Shown here in pieces: positions 14,431-22,586 of a stretch of 64,000 nt of DNA. The position numbers were made by a program, and so were the translations under genes. The DNA lies in assembly GCA_942491345.1 (NCBI GenBank), contig CALOAN010000053.1:1-64000 (forward strand), written 5' to 3'. Every line of letters begins with the position of its first letter. Within the stretch, counting starts at the first letter, position 1. The notes beneath the pieces are model-generated. The model ran no database searches, had not been told where the DNA came from, and was given only the letters and a program-made list of their open reading frames with translations. This DNA is from JAHEEL01 sp942491345 (GTDB lineage: Bacteria > Actinomycetota > Acidimicrobiia > Spongiisociales > UBA5794).

Positions 14431-16185
14431 CTAGTCGACCTCGCTGTCCGCGGATGGCGTGTCCGCCGGGTATCGCTTGAGGTGCATCTGGACCGCCGCT
14501 GCAATGTCGGAGTGGAAGTGTTCCTTCGGCATGGCGTCGAGGAGGCCATCGCGTTCGAGCACCTCCGCGACCTGTGGCTTCACGCGGGCCAGGTGCAGAT
14601 CGATGTCGTGCTGTTGACCGGCCTCGGCAAGGGCCTTGATCGTGTCCGCGCCTTCGGTGTCGATGAAGTCGACGCCCTCCATGCTCAGGATCACACCGTT
14701 CAAATCTGAGCCTTCGCGGATCCGGATCTCGCGAAGGGTGTCGCCCAGTGCACCGGAGTTGACGAAGAACAAGCCACCGTCGAAGCGAACGATGGCGAGA
14801 CCCGGGTAGGTCTCACCGTCGGGGTGGTTCTTCAGGTCGAAGAACGCCTGGGTATCCTTTTTGCGACCGAGTTCCGGGATGTACGGGAGCGAGGCAACCG
14901 CGATCAGCCAGAGAAGCGACAGGCCGACACCGATGAAGACACCCTGCAAGATACCAAAGGTCATCACACCGAGCAGCGCCGCCATGGCAGCCCAGAACTC
15001 GAACCGCTTCACTGTGTAGAGGCGCTTCATCTCACCGACGTCCATCATCCCGATCACGACGGCCTGGATGATGATCGCACCCAGCACTGCCTCGGGGAGC
15101 TTGGAGAACATCGGGGCGAGGAACAGCAGCGTCAGGATGATGAGCACGGCCTGGAACAGGTTCGACACCTGCGACTTGGCGCCTGCCTGGTCGTTGACCG
15201 GGCTCTTGGAGAGGCTTCCGTTGACGAACACACCCTGGAAGAGACCAGACGATATGTTGGAGGTGCCCTGAGCGAGAAGTTCCTGGTTGATGTCGATCCG
15301 ATAGTTGTGCTTAGTGGCGTAGTCACGCACCGCAGCCGTTGTCACAGAGAAACCGATGAGCAGGAGGCCGACTGCGCCGGCGATGATGGTCGCCCAGTTG
15401 TCTGCGATGTAGCTGATGTCGGGGAGGACGACCGAGGGGAGGCCGCTCGGCACTTCGGCGATGAGTTCGACACCCCGATCGCCGAGGTCCAAGACCAGCG
15501 TCGCGACGATGCCGAGAATGACCGCGAGGAGCGCGCCCGGGACCTTCGGGGCGTAGAACCCGATGCCGAAGACGAGGAGGAGCGCCGCCACACCAACAAC
15601 GACCGTGGTGCCATTGGCATCCGGCAACTCGGTGATCCAGGTCCACAGTTTCTGCCAGGTGTTTGAGCCGCCGGATTCGGTGCCGGTGATCTTGAACAAC
15701 TCGCCGGCTGCGACGTTGATCGCCACACCGAACGTGAACCCGGTGAGGACGCTCGCTGCGAGGAAGTCAGAGATCCAACCCATCTTCAGCACGTACATGA
15801 TGACGAAGAGCGCACCGGCCACCAGCACGATCGAAGCCGCCAACTGGATCGCTTCGTCAGAACCGGAGGAGGCAACGGCAAGGACGGCTGCGCCGAGGAC
15901 AGCGGCCGTCGATGAACTCGGGCCCTGCGTCACCTGCTTCGACGTCGTGAAGAGTGCGAATCCGATCAAGCCGGCCGCTGCCGCGTAGAGGCCGTACTGC
16001 ACGGGCACGCCGCTGATGGTTGCGTAGCCGAGCGAGGTCGGCACCATCAGCGCCCACACCGAGAGGCCTGCGATCAGGTCGGCCTTCAACCACGACTTGT
16101 TGTAGTTCGGGAGCCAATGGAAGATCGGCATGATCCGGGCGAACCCGGTCGGAGCATCGGTCTTGGCCTTCGTATCGGTCGCCAC
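14431..16185 (-). CDS. SulP family anion permease with STAS domain
   Basis: SulP transporter of 584 residues. A hydrophobic core of 10-14 helices begins KADLIAGLSVWALMVPTSLGYA (the SulP signature) and includes QGTSNISSGLFQGVFVNGSLS. A cytoplasmic STAS domain closes the protein (LNGVILSMEGVDFIDTEGAD). Family members move sulfate, bicarbonate or other anions; sulfate is plausible beside the DszB/rhodanese genes but not proven. GTG 16185 is chosen because GGAGG lies just before it; the frame opens at 16200. It is convergent with the membrane gene at 13591. Confidence 0.9.
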   Translation of the reverse strand: MATDTKAKTDAPTGFARIMPIFHWLPNYNKSWLKADLIAGLSVWALMVPTSLGYATISGVPVQYGLYAAAAGLIGFALFTTSKQVTQGPSSSTAAVLGAAVLAVASSGSDEAIQLAASIVLVAGALFVIMYVLKMGWISDFLAASVLTGFTFGVAINVAAGELFKITGTESGGSNTWQKLWTWITELPDANGTTVVVGVAALLLVFGIGFYAPKVPGALLAVILGIVATLVLDLGDRGVELIAEVPSGLPSVVLPDISYIADNWATIIAGAVGLLLIGFSVTTAAVRDYATKHNYRIDINQELLAQGTSNISSGLFQGVFVNGSLSKSPVNDQAGAKSQVSNLFQAVLIILTLLFLAPMFSKLPEAVLGAIIIQAVVIGMMDVGEMKRLYTVKRFEFWAAMAALLGVMTFGILQGVFIGVGLSLLWLIAVASLPYIPELGRKKDTQAFFDLKNHPDGETYPGLAIVRFDGGLFFVNSGALGDTLREIRIREGSDLNGVILSMEGVDFIDTEGADTIKALAEAGQQHDIDLHLARVKPQVAEVLERDGLLDAMPKEHFHSDIAAAVQMHLKRYPADTPSADSEVD

Positions 16186-16528
16186 CCAAATCCTCCACAC
16201 TGTCGGGATAGCGAGATCCTACCGTCGAGACCCGACGCGCTGACCGTGAGAGCGCCGCACACGAATCCACCGAACACCACCAGCGAACGCAGGCAAGGCG
16301 AGTCGGCTACCACGGGTGTCGGAACATGTGTCACGAATGTCTGGACACCGCCATGGAAGGCTCAACCCGTTCCCACATCGTCGACTGGAGACCTGACGAG
16401 CCGACGTCCGCCGGGACGCTCACCTTCGCCGAATCCGCGGGTTTGCACCGCAGTAGGCTGCTGCCGATCGCTCAGACGACAGGCCGCTGCAACCTCGCGG
16501 ATGGCAGCTGGCTGGCAATGGAGGTTCT
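16186..16528. other. Divergent intergenic region between SulP and CLC genes
   Basis: 343 bases carrying the upstream regions of two divergent transport genes. I see no confident promoter boxes, no RNA and no repeat. GGAGG at 16520-16524 is the ribosome binding site for the CLC-like gene. Confidence 0.5.
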
Positions 16529-17797
16529 GTGCTGCCGTTCGATGTGCCGTGGTATCGGCGACTGCTGCGTTTCTCGATTCTGCTTGGTGTCGCAGGCGGG
16601 GTCCTCGGACTCATCTACCTGGGCGCCACCGGCTGGGCTATCGAGCAGATCTTCCCCGAGAGCGACGGCACTGTGTGGTCCGGTGAATGGTGGTGGATTC
16701 CTCTCGTGGCGTTCGGCGGCTTCGTTGTCGTCGCCCTTCGCACGGCGTGGCGAGTCCCCGAGAAGGTCCCTGGCGGCGTCGCGATCATCGAAGCAGCCGA
16801 GGTCGATGCCCGGACAGCGCCACAGTGGGTTGCCATTGCTGCTGTGTCCGCTGTTGCCGGGGCGAGCCTCGGTCCTTCGTTTGCCCTGGTAGTGATGGGT
16901 GGCGGCCTGGGTTCGTGGATCGCGAATCGGCGTTGGGCCGAAGGTGGAGCCGATCCCGACTACACGCTGACCGGTATCGCCGGTGGGTTCGGCGCTGCAT
17001 TCACCTCACCCGTCCTTGGCGCCTTCCTAGTCTCCGAACTCGAACCGATACCTCGCCAGAGGTACGTGGCTTCCATCATTCCGCAACTGATCGCCTCGAT
17101 GATCGGGTTCGTCATCTTCTACGCGGTGGTCGGCCGGACCTTCCTCGGCAGCTACGAAGTGCCACCCTACGAATTCGAAATCGTCGACATGGCGATCGCC
17201 GTGGGACTCGGAATCCTTTCAGCAATCGTGATGCTGGTCTTCGTCGGTGTCATTCTCGCCGTCAAATGGGTCTGCAAGTTCGTGCCGAACCGGTACATAC
17301 TCGGCATCCTCGGTGGTGCGACCGTGGGCCTCATCGCCATGGCCCTTCCCCTGACCGTCGGGGCCGGCCAATCCCAACTCGGCGTCGTCATCGACAATCC
17401 CGCCGCGCTCGGCGTCGGCCTGCTGATCATCGTCCTGCTCGCCAAGATGGTGGCAATGGCCCTCAGCCTGGAAGTGGGCTTCATGGGCGGCAACGTATTC
17501 CCGCTGATCTTCATGGGCGGCACAGCAGGCACCGTCGTGTACCTCGCGTTCCCTGACATTCCGATCGCACTCGCCGTGTCATGCATGCTGGCAGCGGTAC
17601 CCGGCTCGTTCCTCCGAGCACCCGTCAGCATGACCTTCATCGCAGCAATCGCACTCGCCCTCGGCGCCGAAACAACCGCACCAGTAGCGGTCGCCGTGGT
17701 CACCTCGTATCTCATCGTTGCCGCCGTTCGCTACGCGGTGTCCGCACGAAGAACCGCAGCGTCAGGTCCGGCGGCTACCGAAGCGGCAACCGACTGA
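16529..17797 (+). CDS. CLC-type chloride channel/transporter lacking the gating glutamate
   Basis: Protein of 422 residues with the CLC fold. The anion-pathway motifs are ASLGP (112-116, equivalent to GREGP), GGFGAAFTSPVLGAFLVSE and GNVFPLIFMGG (equivalent to GxFxP). The position of the gating glutamate in GREGP is leucine (L114), so proton-coupled exchange as in ClC-ec1 is unlikely and channel-like anion flow is more likely (inference). There is no CBS domain. GTG 16529 follows GGAGG four bases upstream. It is the first gene of a three-gene plus-strand run with moderate gaps. Confidence 0.8.
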   Translation: MLPFDVPWYRRLLRFSILLGVAGGVLGLIYLGATGWAIEQIFPESDGTVWSGEWWWIPLVAFGGFVVVALRTAWRVPEKVPGGVAIIEAAEVDARTAPQWVAIAAVSAVAGASLGPSFALVVMGGGLGSWIANRRWAEGGADPDYTLTGIAGGFGAAFTSPVLGAFLVSELEPIPRQRYVASIIPQLIASMIGFVIFYAVVGRTFLGSYEVPPYEFEIVDMAIAVGLGILSAIVMLVFVGVILAVKWVCKFVPNRYILGILGGATVGLIAMALPLTVGAGQSQLGVVIDNPAALGVGLLIIVLLAKMVAMALSLEVGFMGGNVFPLIFMGGTAGTVVYLAFPDIPIALAVSCMLAAVPGSFLRAPVSMTFIAAIALALGAETTAPVAVAVVTSYLIVAAVRYAVSARRTAASGPAATEAATD

Positions 17798-17968
17798 TCC
17801 GGCGTCCGATCCGATCGCCGCGAATCGCTACCGACGCCGACACTCAGCACAGATGACGCATCGAGTCCGTCAGCGACGGTGTTCGACGCGCTCACAGCCA
17901 AACACCCTGACGACCTCGCCCGCCGGTAGCATCGACCGGAACCGGATACCCAATGCAAGGAGCGCAGC

Positions 17969-18331
17969 ATGATTCGCCTCATTGGCGACCTCCCCGACAA
18001 CGTCATCGGTTTCGAAGCGGTCGGTGAAGTCCGAGCCGGCGACTACGACTCCGTCCTCGACCCTGCCATCGACGCGGCGCTACAGACCCACGACAAGATC
18101 CGACTCATCTACGTTCTCGGCGACGACTTCGACGGCTACTCGGGTGGGGCGATGTGGGAAGACACCAAAGTGGGGCTTGCGCATCTGTCCCGGTGGGAGA
18201 AGATCGCAATCGTCACCGACCACAGCCTCTACAAAGACGGCGTCAAGGCATTCGGCTGGATGATTCCCGGCCAAGTGAAGGTATACGCCGTCGCTGACCT
18301 CGCCGATGCGAAGGCATGGGCAACTAAGTAG
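17969..18331 (+). CDS. SpoIIAA-like (STAS/CRAL-TRIO fold) protein
   Basis: Small soluble protein of 120 residues. The sequence FEAVGEVRAGDYDSVLDPAI, then KIRLIYVLGDDFDGYSGGAMWED and KIAIVTDHSLYKDGVKAFGWM, is typical of the SpoIIAA-like family, a domain related to STAS but usually without a phosphorylatable serine. The exact role is unknown. ATG 17969 has AAGGAGCG upstream. It stands alone between the CLC gene and the crotonase. Confidence 0.85.
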   Translation: MIRLIGDLPDNVIGFEAVGEVRAGDYDSVLDPAIDAALQTHDKIRLIYVLGDDFDGYSGGAMWEDTKVGLAHLSRWEKIAIVTDHSLYKDGVKAFGWMIPGQVKVYAVADLADAKAWATK

Positions 18332-18630
18332 ATAGTTGGACCGGTCGCGCTATCGGCTCCGAGTCGCAACGCATCTTCGTGAAGCACCACCCGCGGCAGC
18401 AGAACCGGAACCCGCACCTTCTCACATCGCCAGTTGTGGACCACGAAGGGTGCAGGGCCGAGCTGTGCTGGATCGGCCCCTCTGCTTGACAGGACCGGAC
18501 GCCGGCCAGTTCAGCGGTTCGTTTGGGCACGGACCGTAGGACTAGAGTCCCCGCCGAACCGTTCCCTCTGATCCTGGTGAAGCCAGTCGCCTTCACGTCG
18601 CTCTGAGGACTGCGAAGCGAGGAGTATCGA
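18332..18630. other. Intergenic stretch upstream of the crotonase gene
   Basis: About 300 bases without a recognisable gene or RNA. GCGAGGAG just before 18631 is the ribosome binding site of the crotonase gene. Confidence 0.45.
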
Positions 18631-19491
18631 ATGGACAACGACACCCGTACGCGTATGCAGCGGATGGGCTATCGCGCTCCGACCGATGCGGAGGAACCCG
18701 ACCAGCTTGTGCTTCTCGAGTACGTCTCCGACGGACGAATAGCCGTCATCACCCTCAATCGGCCGCATGCCGACAACGCAATCACGACGGAACTCGCCGC
18801 GCAACTCATCGAGATCCTCGAAACCATTGCAGCCAAGACGTCCGTGCGCGTCGCCATCATCACCGGATCCGGCGACCGCGCCTTCTCCGTCGGTGGTGAC
18901 CTGTACCAGCGCAAGGAAATGACGCAAGAGCAATGGCTACGTCAACGTCAGGTCTTCGATCGTGTGCTCTACACGTTGCGCCAATTGCGTCGACCGATCA
19001 TCGCTGCCGCCGTCGGTGGGATGGCATATGGTGGCGGCTGCGAGATCGCGATCAGCACCGACTTCATCATCGCATCCGATGATGCCGCCTTCGGCCAGCC
19101 CGAAGCGATGGTCGGCTTGTCTGCCGGCGGCGGCTCACCGATCTTTCTTCCCCGAGTACTCCCGCCGGGCAAGGCCATGGAGATGCTGATGACCGGAGAA
19201 CCGATCACAGCCCAAGAGGCGCACCGGCTCGGCATGATCAACGACGTGTTCCCGAAGACCGACCTGATGGACGCAGTACTCGGCATTGCGGAGAAGATCG
19301 CAAACAACTCACCGACCGCCGTTCAGGCAGTCAAGCGAGCAGTACTCATGGGTGAGGGTGAACCCATAGAGCAAGCCAGCGCGATCATGATGGAAGCGCA
19401 CTGGCGCTCCGTGGTTCATCCAGATCGCGTCGAAGGCATCCGCGCGTTCACTGAAGACCGCGAACCGACCTTCGAGGACCCTCAGTTCTAA
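18631..19491 (+). CDS. Enoyl-CoA hydratase/isomerase family protein
   Basis: Crotonase-fold enzyme of 286 residues acting on acyl-CoA thioesters. The oxyanion-hole segments are RAFSVGGDL and GGMAYGGGCEIA. Both catalytic glutamates of true hydratases are conserved (GGGCEIA and FGQPEAMVG, 20 residues apart as in rat enoyl-CoA hydratase), so 2-enoyl-CoA hydration is likely. An N-terminal extension of about 25 residues precedes the domain. ATG 18631 follows a GCGAGGAG Shine-Dalgarno. It is the last intact gene before the transposon remnants. Confidence 0.9.
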   Translation: MDNDTRTRMQRMGYRAPTDAEEPDQLVLLEYVSDGRIAVITLNRPHADNAITTELAAQLIEILETIAAKTSVRVAIITGSGDRAFSVGGDLYQRKEMTQEQWLRQRQVFDRVLYTLRQLRRPIIAAAVGGMAYGGGCEIAISTDFIIASDDAAFGQPEAMVGLSAGGGSPIFLPRVLPPGKAMEMLMTGEPITAQEAHRLGMINDVFPKTDLMDAVLGIAEKIANNSPTAVQAVKRAVLMGEGEPIEQASAIMMEAHWRSVVHPDRVEGIRAFTEDREPTFEDPQF

Positions 19492-19754
19492 CGCTCAACG
19501 CGCCGCCTGCGCGCCGCTACCGGCAGAATCGTCACGCGGAAGCTACCGTTCGCGCACGCTTGCCACCTCGTCCCGCCGTGTCTTCGGACCATGCCCGCTC
19601 GTACCGACCGTGATCTCAAGTGGTCGTTGCGCCGCCTTCGACGAGAGTAGTTGTCTCGTCTTGGAGGTGAGGCCGTGGGACGGTTCTCAGCCGCCGGTTG
19701 GATCGTGCTCCATCATCGGTTCAGACCCAGTCGTGGCTTCCCGGCGGAGAAGCC
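19492..19754. other. Intergenic stretch leading into transposon remnants
   Basis: About 260 bases after the crotonase stop. No gene, promoter or RNA is recognised. The IS30 remnant begins at its right edge; its exact left end cannot be fixed. Confidence 0.4.
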
Positions 19755-20058
19755 CGCAGAGCCGACCCCCGTCGACGATGGGCCAGACCTGTGACATGGG
19801 CACGATCTCTGAACATCCTGCTGCAGTGGAGGATCGTGCCGTGCCCGGTCATCGGGACGGCGATCTGATCATGGGCAAGCACAAGACAGCGACCAGGACG
19901 CTCGCCGAACGCTGGTCCTGCTTCGTGACGTTCATTCTCCTCCCCGACAGTCATGGCGCCGACGCGGTACTTGTCGTTCGCGAGGCGACGGTAGAGCGCT
20001 GCCCCGAGCATCTCTGCGAGTCGTTGACGCGAGATCAGGGCGAAGAGATGGCCCGGGA
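19755..20058 (+). pseudogene. IS30-family transposase fragment (central part)
   Basis: The reading VEDRAVPGHRDGDLIMGKHK through LTRDQGEEMA matches the first part of the IS30 catalytic domain, with the two aspartates in DGDLI and RDQGEE. The N-terminal helix-turn-helix and the C-terminal glutamate part are missing. The fragment breaks at about 20058, where a sequence resembling an IS256 end (GAGTGTCAAGTATTCTGTGT) begins, so a later insertion cut it. Confidence 0.75.
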
Positions 20059-20325
20059 GTGTCAAGTATTCTGTGTAGGGGGGCGGGGCTTGTGACGCTT
20101 CCCCCTTTCTGCTCAGTGAGGGTTCCGGGGTCGAGGGGGACTTGGTTGGGGAAGTAGATCGCGAACTGGTGGAGTGCCGCGGGCCAGTATCTGGCCCGGT
20201 AGGTCCATTTCTTCTCCGCGTTGCGTAGCGCGAACCACAACATCTTCATGGAGGCGTCCTTGGTGGGGAAATGGCGCTTCGTCTTGATGATCTTGCGGAG
20301 CACCTGGTTCACTGCCTCACGCCGA
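20059..20325 (-). pseudogene. IS256-family transposase C-terminal fragment with IS end
   Basis: On the minus strand, NQVLRKIIKTKRHFPTKDAS, then LWFALRNAEKKWTYRARYW and AALHQFAIYFPNQV, is the C-terminal part of an IS256/mutator transposase. The DNA after it runs to GAGTGTCAAGTATTCTGTGT at about 20059, which has the look of the element's terminal repeat. A TGA interrupts the frame upstream at about 20328-20330. It inserted into the IS30 remnant. Confidence 0.75.
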
Positions 20326-20474
20326 ACTCACGACATGCGACAGCAGCGCAATGGACGGGAGAGTCGGCCGTGGACACCCGTCCGCTCAGACTTCCGGGCG
20401 TTGGCGACACGGAAGCTGCGTGACTACCACCGGCGGGGGTCCCGGGTTTCACTTCCTGAGGTATGTCGCTGGCA

Positions 20475-20852
20475 CTATTGGCGCTGTCGTCTCAGCTCGT
20501 TGTGCTCTTCGGGGAGGTTGTCCTGGATGATGCTGGTGGGGGTTGTCCATCCGTGCGCTCCGTGGGCTCAGTGGTGATTGTCGAAATGGATGAATCCGTC
20601 ATACGCGTCGGTCCGTTCGGTTTCTGAGTTCCAGGGGCGGATGTAGGACCATTCCTCGACGAGGATCCGGTGGAAGCGCTGGACCTTGCAGTTGGTCTGG
20701 GGCCGGCGAGGTCGGGTCTTGGTGACCTTCGTGCCGGTCGCGGCATACGCCCGGCGCCAGAGTCCGGAGCGGTAGCGCGAGCCATAATCGGTGATGACCC
20801 GCTCCGGTTTGATCCCGATCGACCGATACCAGACGACCGTCCGCCGCCAGAA
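20475..20852 (-). pseudogene. IS481-family transposase fragment, frame broken
   Basis: Minus-strand reading FWRRTVVWYRSIG, ERVITDYGSRYRSGLWRR, RPRRPQTNCKVQRFHRILVE and EWSYIRPWNSE is the rve core of an IS481 transposase (second D in ITDYG, E-region in the RFHRILVEEW stretch). A TGA at 20570-20568 interrupts the family's HNHRPH-like ending. The N-terminal half is absent, replaced by an IS256 piece. Confidence 0.75.
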
Positions 20853-20865
20853 TCCAGCTGCGGCT

Positions 20866-20946
20866 ACGGATCGACCTCGTCAGCCCGGTGTAGGCGTCGG
20901 AGATGACCAGCATGACGCCGTGCAGCCGGCGTTTGCGGAGACCCTT
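20866..20946 (-). pseudogene. IS256-family transposase, small internal piece
   Basis: Minus-strand reading LRKRRLHGVMLVISDAYTGL matches the conserved GVxLVISDAHxGL block around the catalytic aspartate of IS256 transposases. It ends abruptly and is joined to the IS481 fragment. With the C-terminal piece at 20059-20325 it may be the other half of one IS256 copy split by the IS481 element. Confidence 0.6.
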
Positions 20947-21323
20947 CCTGTCGACGAAGCTTTGCGGAACGTTCTCCGCGAAAGCTTCCGTGGATCAGGA
21001 CAGATGTCGCTGTAGATGTTGCGTGCCGATGGAGGACTCTCGAGAGGACGTTCTGGGCGATCAACGTCACCGTGTGGCTGAGATCGACATTGTGGAACCA
21101 GAGCAATTCGTCGCTCGGGGCCCAAGCGATCCGCCCGAGTCGCATTGGTGAGGGAGGTCATCTCCGGCGGGATCCCTGGACGGCGCCTGGCCCAAGAGTC
21201 CGCGGAGAGTCCGCGAGAGAACAGAAAACAGCGCGAAACGCCGGAAACTGCTGAGCAACAAAACCCCCGGTCAGAGGGTGTTTCCGGGCGTTTCCGCAGG
21301 TCAGCGAAACCCCCTGAGTCCGC
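20947..21323. other. Non-coding stretch between IS pieces and tRNA fragment
   Basis: About 375 bases with no recognisable gene. It contains short direct repeats (GAGAGTCCGCG about 21200-21215) and GC-rich self-complementary runs. The sequence just left of the tRNA fragment (ACCCCCTGAGTCCGC at about 21309) does not match the 5' half of a tRNA. Confidence 0.5.
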
Positions 21324-21365
21324 CTGGGGGTCAAGAGGTCGCCGGTTCAAATCCGGCCAGCCCGA
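21324..21365 (+). tRNA. 3' half of tRNA-Pro(GGG), a probable attachment-site scar
   Basis: The segment reads as the anticodon loop CTGGGGG (21324-21330), the 3' anticodon stem TCAAG, the variable loop AGGTC, a complete T-arm GCCGG-TTCAAAT-CCGGC (21341-21357), acceptor strand CAGCCCG and discriminator A (21365). The 5' half (acceptor CGGGCTG, D-arm and 5' anticodon strand) is missing upstream. A break in the anticodon loop is where tyrosine integrases commonly cross over. CCA is not encoded. Confidence 0.8.
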
Positions 21366-21368
21366 CGG

Positions 21369-21406
21369 AGAGAAACCCTGTAGCTGTAACGGCTACCGGG
21401 TTCTCT
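21369..21406 (+). terminator. Terminator of the former tRNA gene
   Basis: AGAGAAACCCTGTAGC (21369-21384) pairs, with small bulges, to GGCTACCGGGTTCTCT (21391-21406) around a 6-base loop. It begins four bases after the tRNA discriminator base, the usual place for a tRNA terminator, which shows that this is the native downstream side of the tRNA locus. Confidence 0.65.
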
Positions 21407-21426
21407 AGCTCTCGGGTGTTGTGCCC

Positions 21427-21920
21427 CATACCGCCGGGCTTCAATGTGGCGAGGATCGCATGGAGGCGACACACGGCCTGGGTGCGCAGCGCAGTGAGCT
21501 CGCGGTGCCGCTTCGCCAACATCCGCAACACCGCCGCCTCGTCCTCACGTTTCACCTCAGCAAGGCTCTCGCGGCACAACGCCGCAACAGCGACGGAGCG
21601 GGCATCGTTCTCGTCGTTCTTGTTCGACGTGCCAGACGACAACACCCGAACCGTGACGCGAGTACGGGCGGCACATCGACGACTGCCTCACCGGAGGCGA
21701 TGAGCTGCTGCGACAGGAGATGCCCGAGCCCGGTGGCGGCTTCGACCGCCCACACCCTGCCATTACCATCCACGCTTGTCGCCCAGTCCATCAACTTGCT
21801 TGTCTGGTTCTTGTCGGCTCGGATCGTGATCTCAGCGAGCACCGTCTCATCGTCGTCGATCGCGACCGCTGTATGGGTCGCCTTGTGCGGGTCGATACCA
21901 ATCGTCGTGACCATCATCAA
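21427..21920 (-). pseudogene. IS110-family transposase N-terminal part, frameshifted and truncated
   Basis: Minus-strand start ATG 21920 follows GAGGAGG and reads TIGIDPHKATHTAVAIDDD, then VWAVEAATGLGHLLSQQL and VVDVPPVLASR, the RuvC-like DEDD domain of IS110 transposases. At about 21650 one base appears lost, and the frame resumes as VLSSGTSNKNDENDARSVAV. The protein is cut at LHAILATLKPGG near 21427; the transposase_20 domain is missing. Nothing of the element's 3' end is seen. Confidence 0.85.
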
Positions 21921-22586
21921 CCTCCTCGTTCAGGGGTCACACGGGTGGTCGCGGCAGGCACTCCTGATCACAACGAATCGTGCGCGTTGCCTCGGCGTTC
22001 GCCTCTTTCGAGCCACACCACGACCAGGGGGCTCGACGGGCCGACAGTTCGTTACCAAGACACCCCTCGGGTGTCAGGCACATCGAGAGCCAGACCCGCC
22101 GACACCCCCAACGCTACGAGACGGAACCGTCCCGCAACACCCCCACATCATCGATCAGGCACCTATGGCCGCCTCGTTCATGATGTGCTCGTCCTCGACC
22201 GTTGTGCCTCACTCCTTCGTGTTGAGATCCACGCCGTCGCTGCGGTTGAACACCTCGACATTGGTGACGGGCCCAAGCAACCCTCCCGCGCTGTTGGCGC
22301 CTGGTCACCCTCGATGACGGATCACGCCTTGAGCTCGCGCTCGCCCGCACCGATGCTGCATGTCCCGACGGCGCGGCGAGCGACAGTTCAGCGACCCTGT
22401 GAAGCTCTCACCAAGCTGATCTTGCGCGGTGCCCCGAAGCTCACGCACAATCGCACAACGCCGAGAGAGCGCAACCCATCAGCGGTCGGCACGTGCGCGC
22501 TCGGCCAGGCGCACGAGATCGCGCGTCGCCATGTCCGGGCTGGTGATGACCCGAGACTGGAAGAACCCTCTGGGCTCGCCTCTGGG
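21921..22586. other. Non-coding or decayed stretch
   Basis: About 665 bases between the IS110 remnant and the DUF1254 gene. The long plus-strand frames here have no ribosome binding sites and no recognisable domains. ACACCCCTCGGGTGT at about 22056-22070 is a small perfect hairpin. I cannot assign a function. Confidence 0.45.

Noticed and set aside
14824..15666. 280-codon plus-strand frame
   Set aside because: It is antisense to the SulP permease and has no domain.
21331..21426. Protein ending GLAGFEPATS on the minus strand
   Set aside because: This is the familiar false translation of a tRNA 3' half; it was counted as RNA sequence, not as the end of the IS110 protein.
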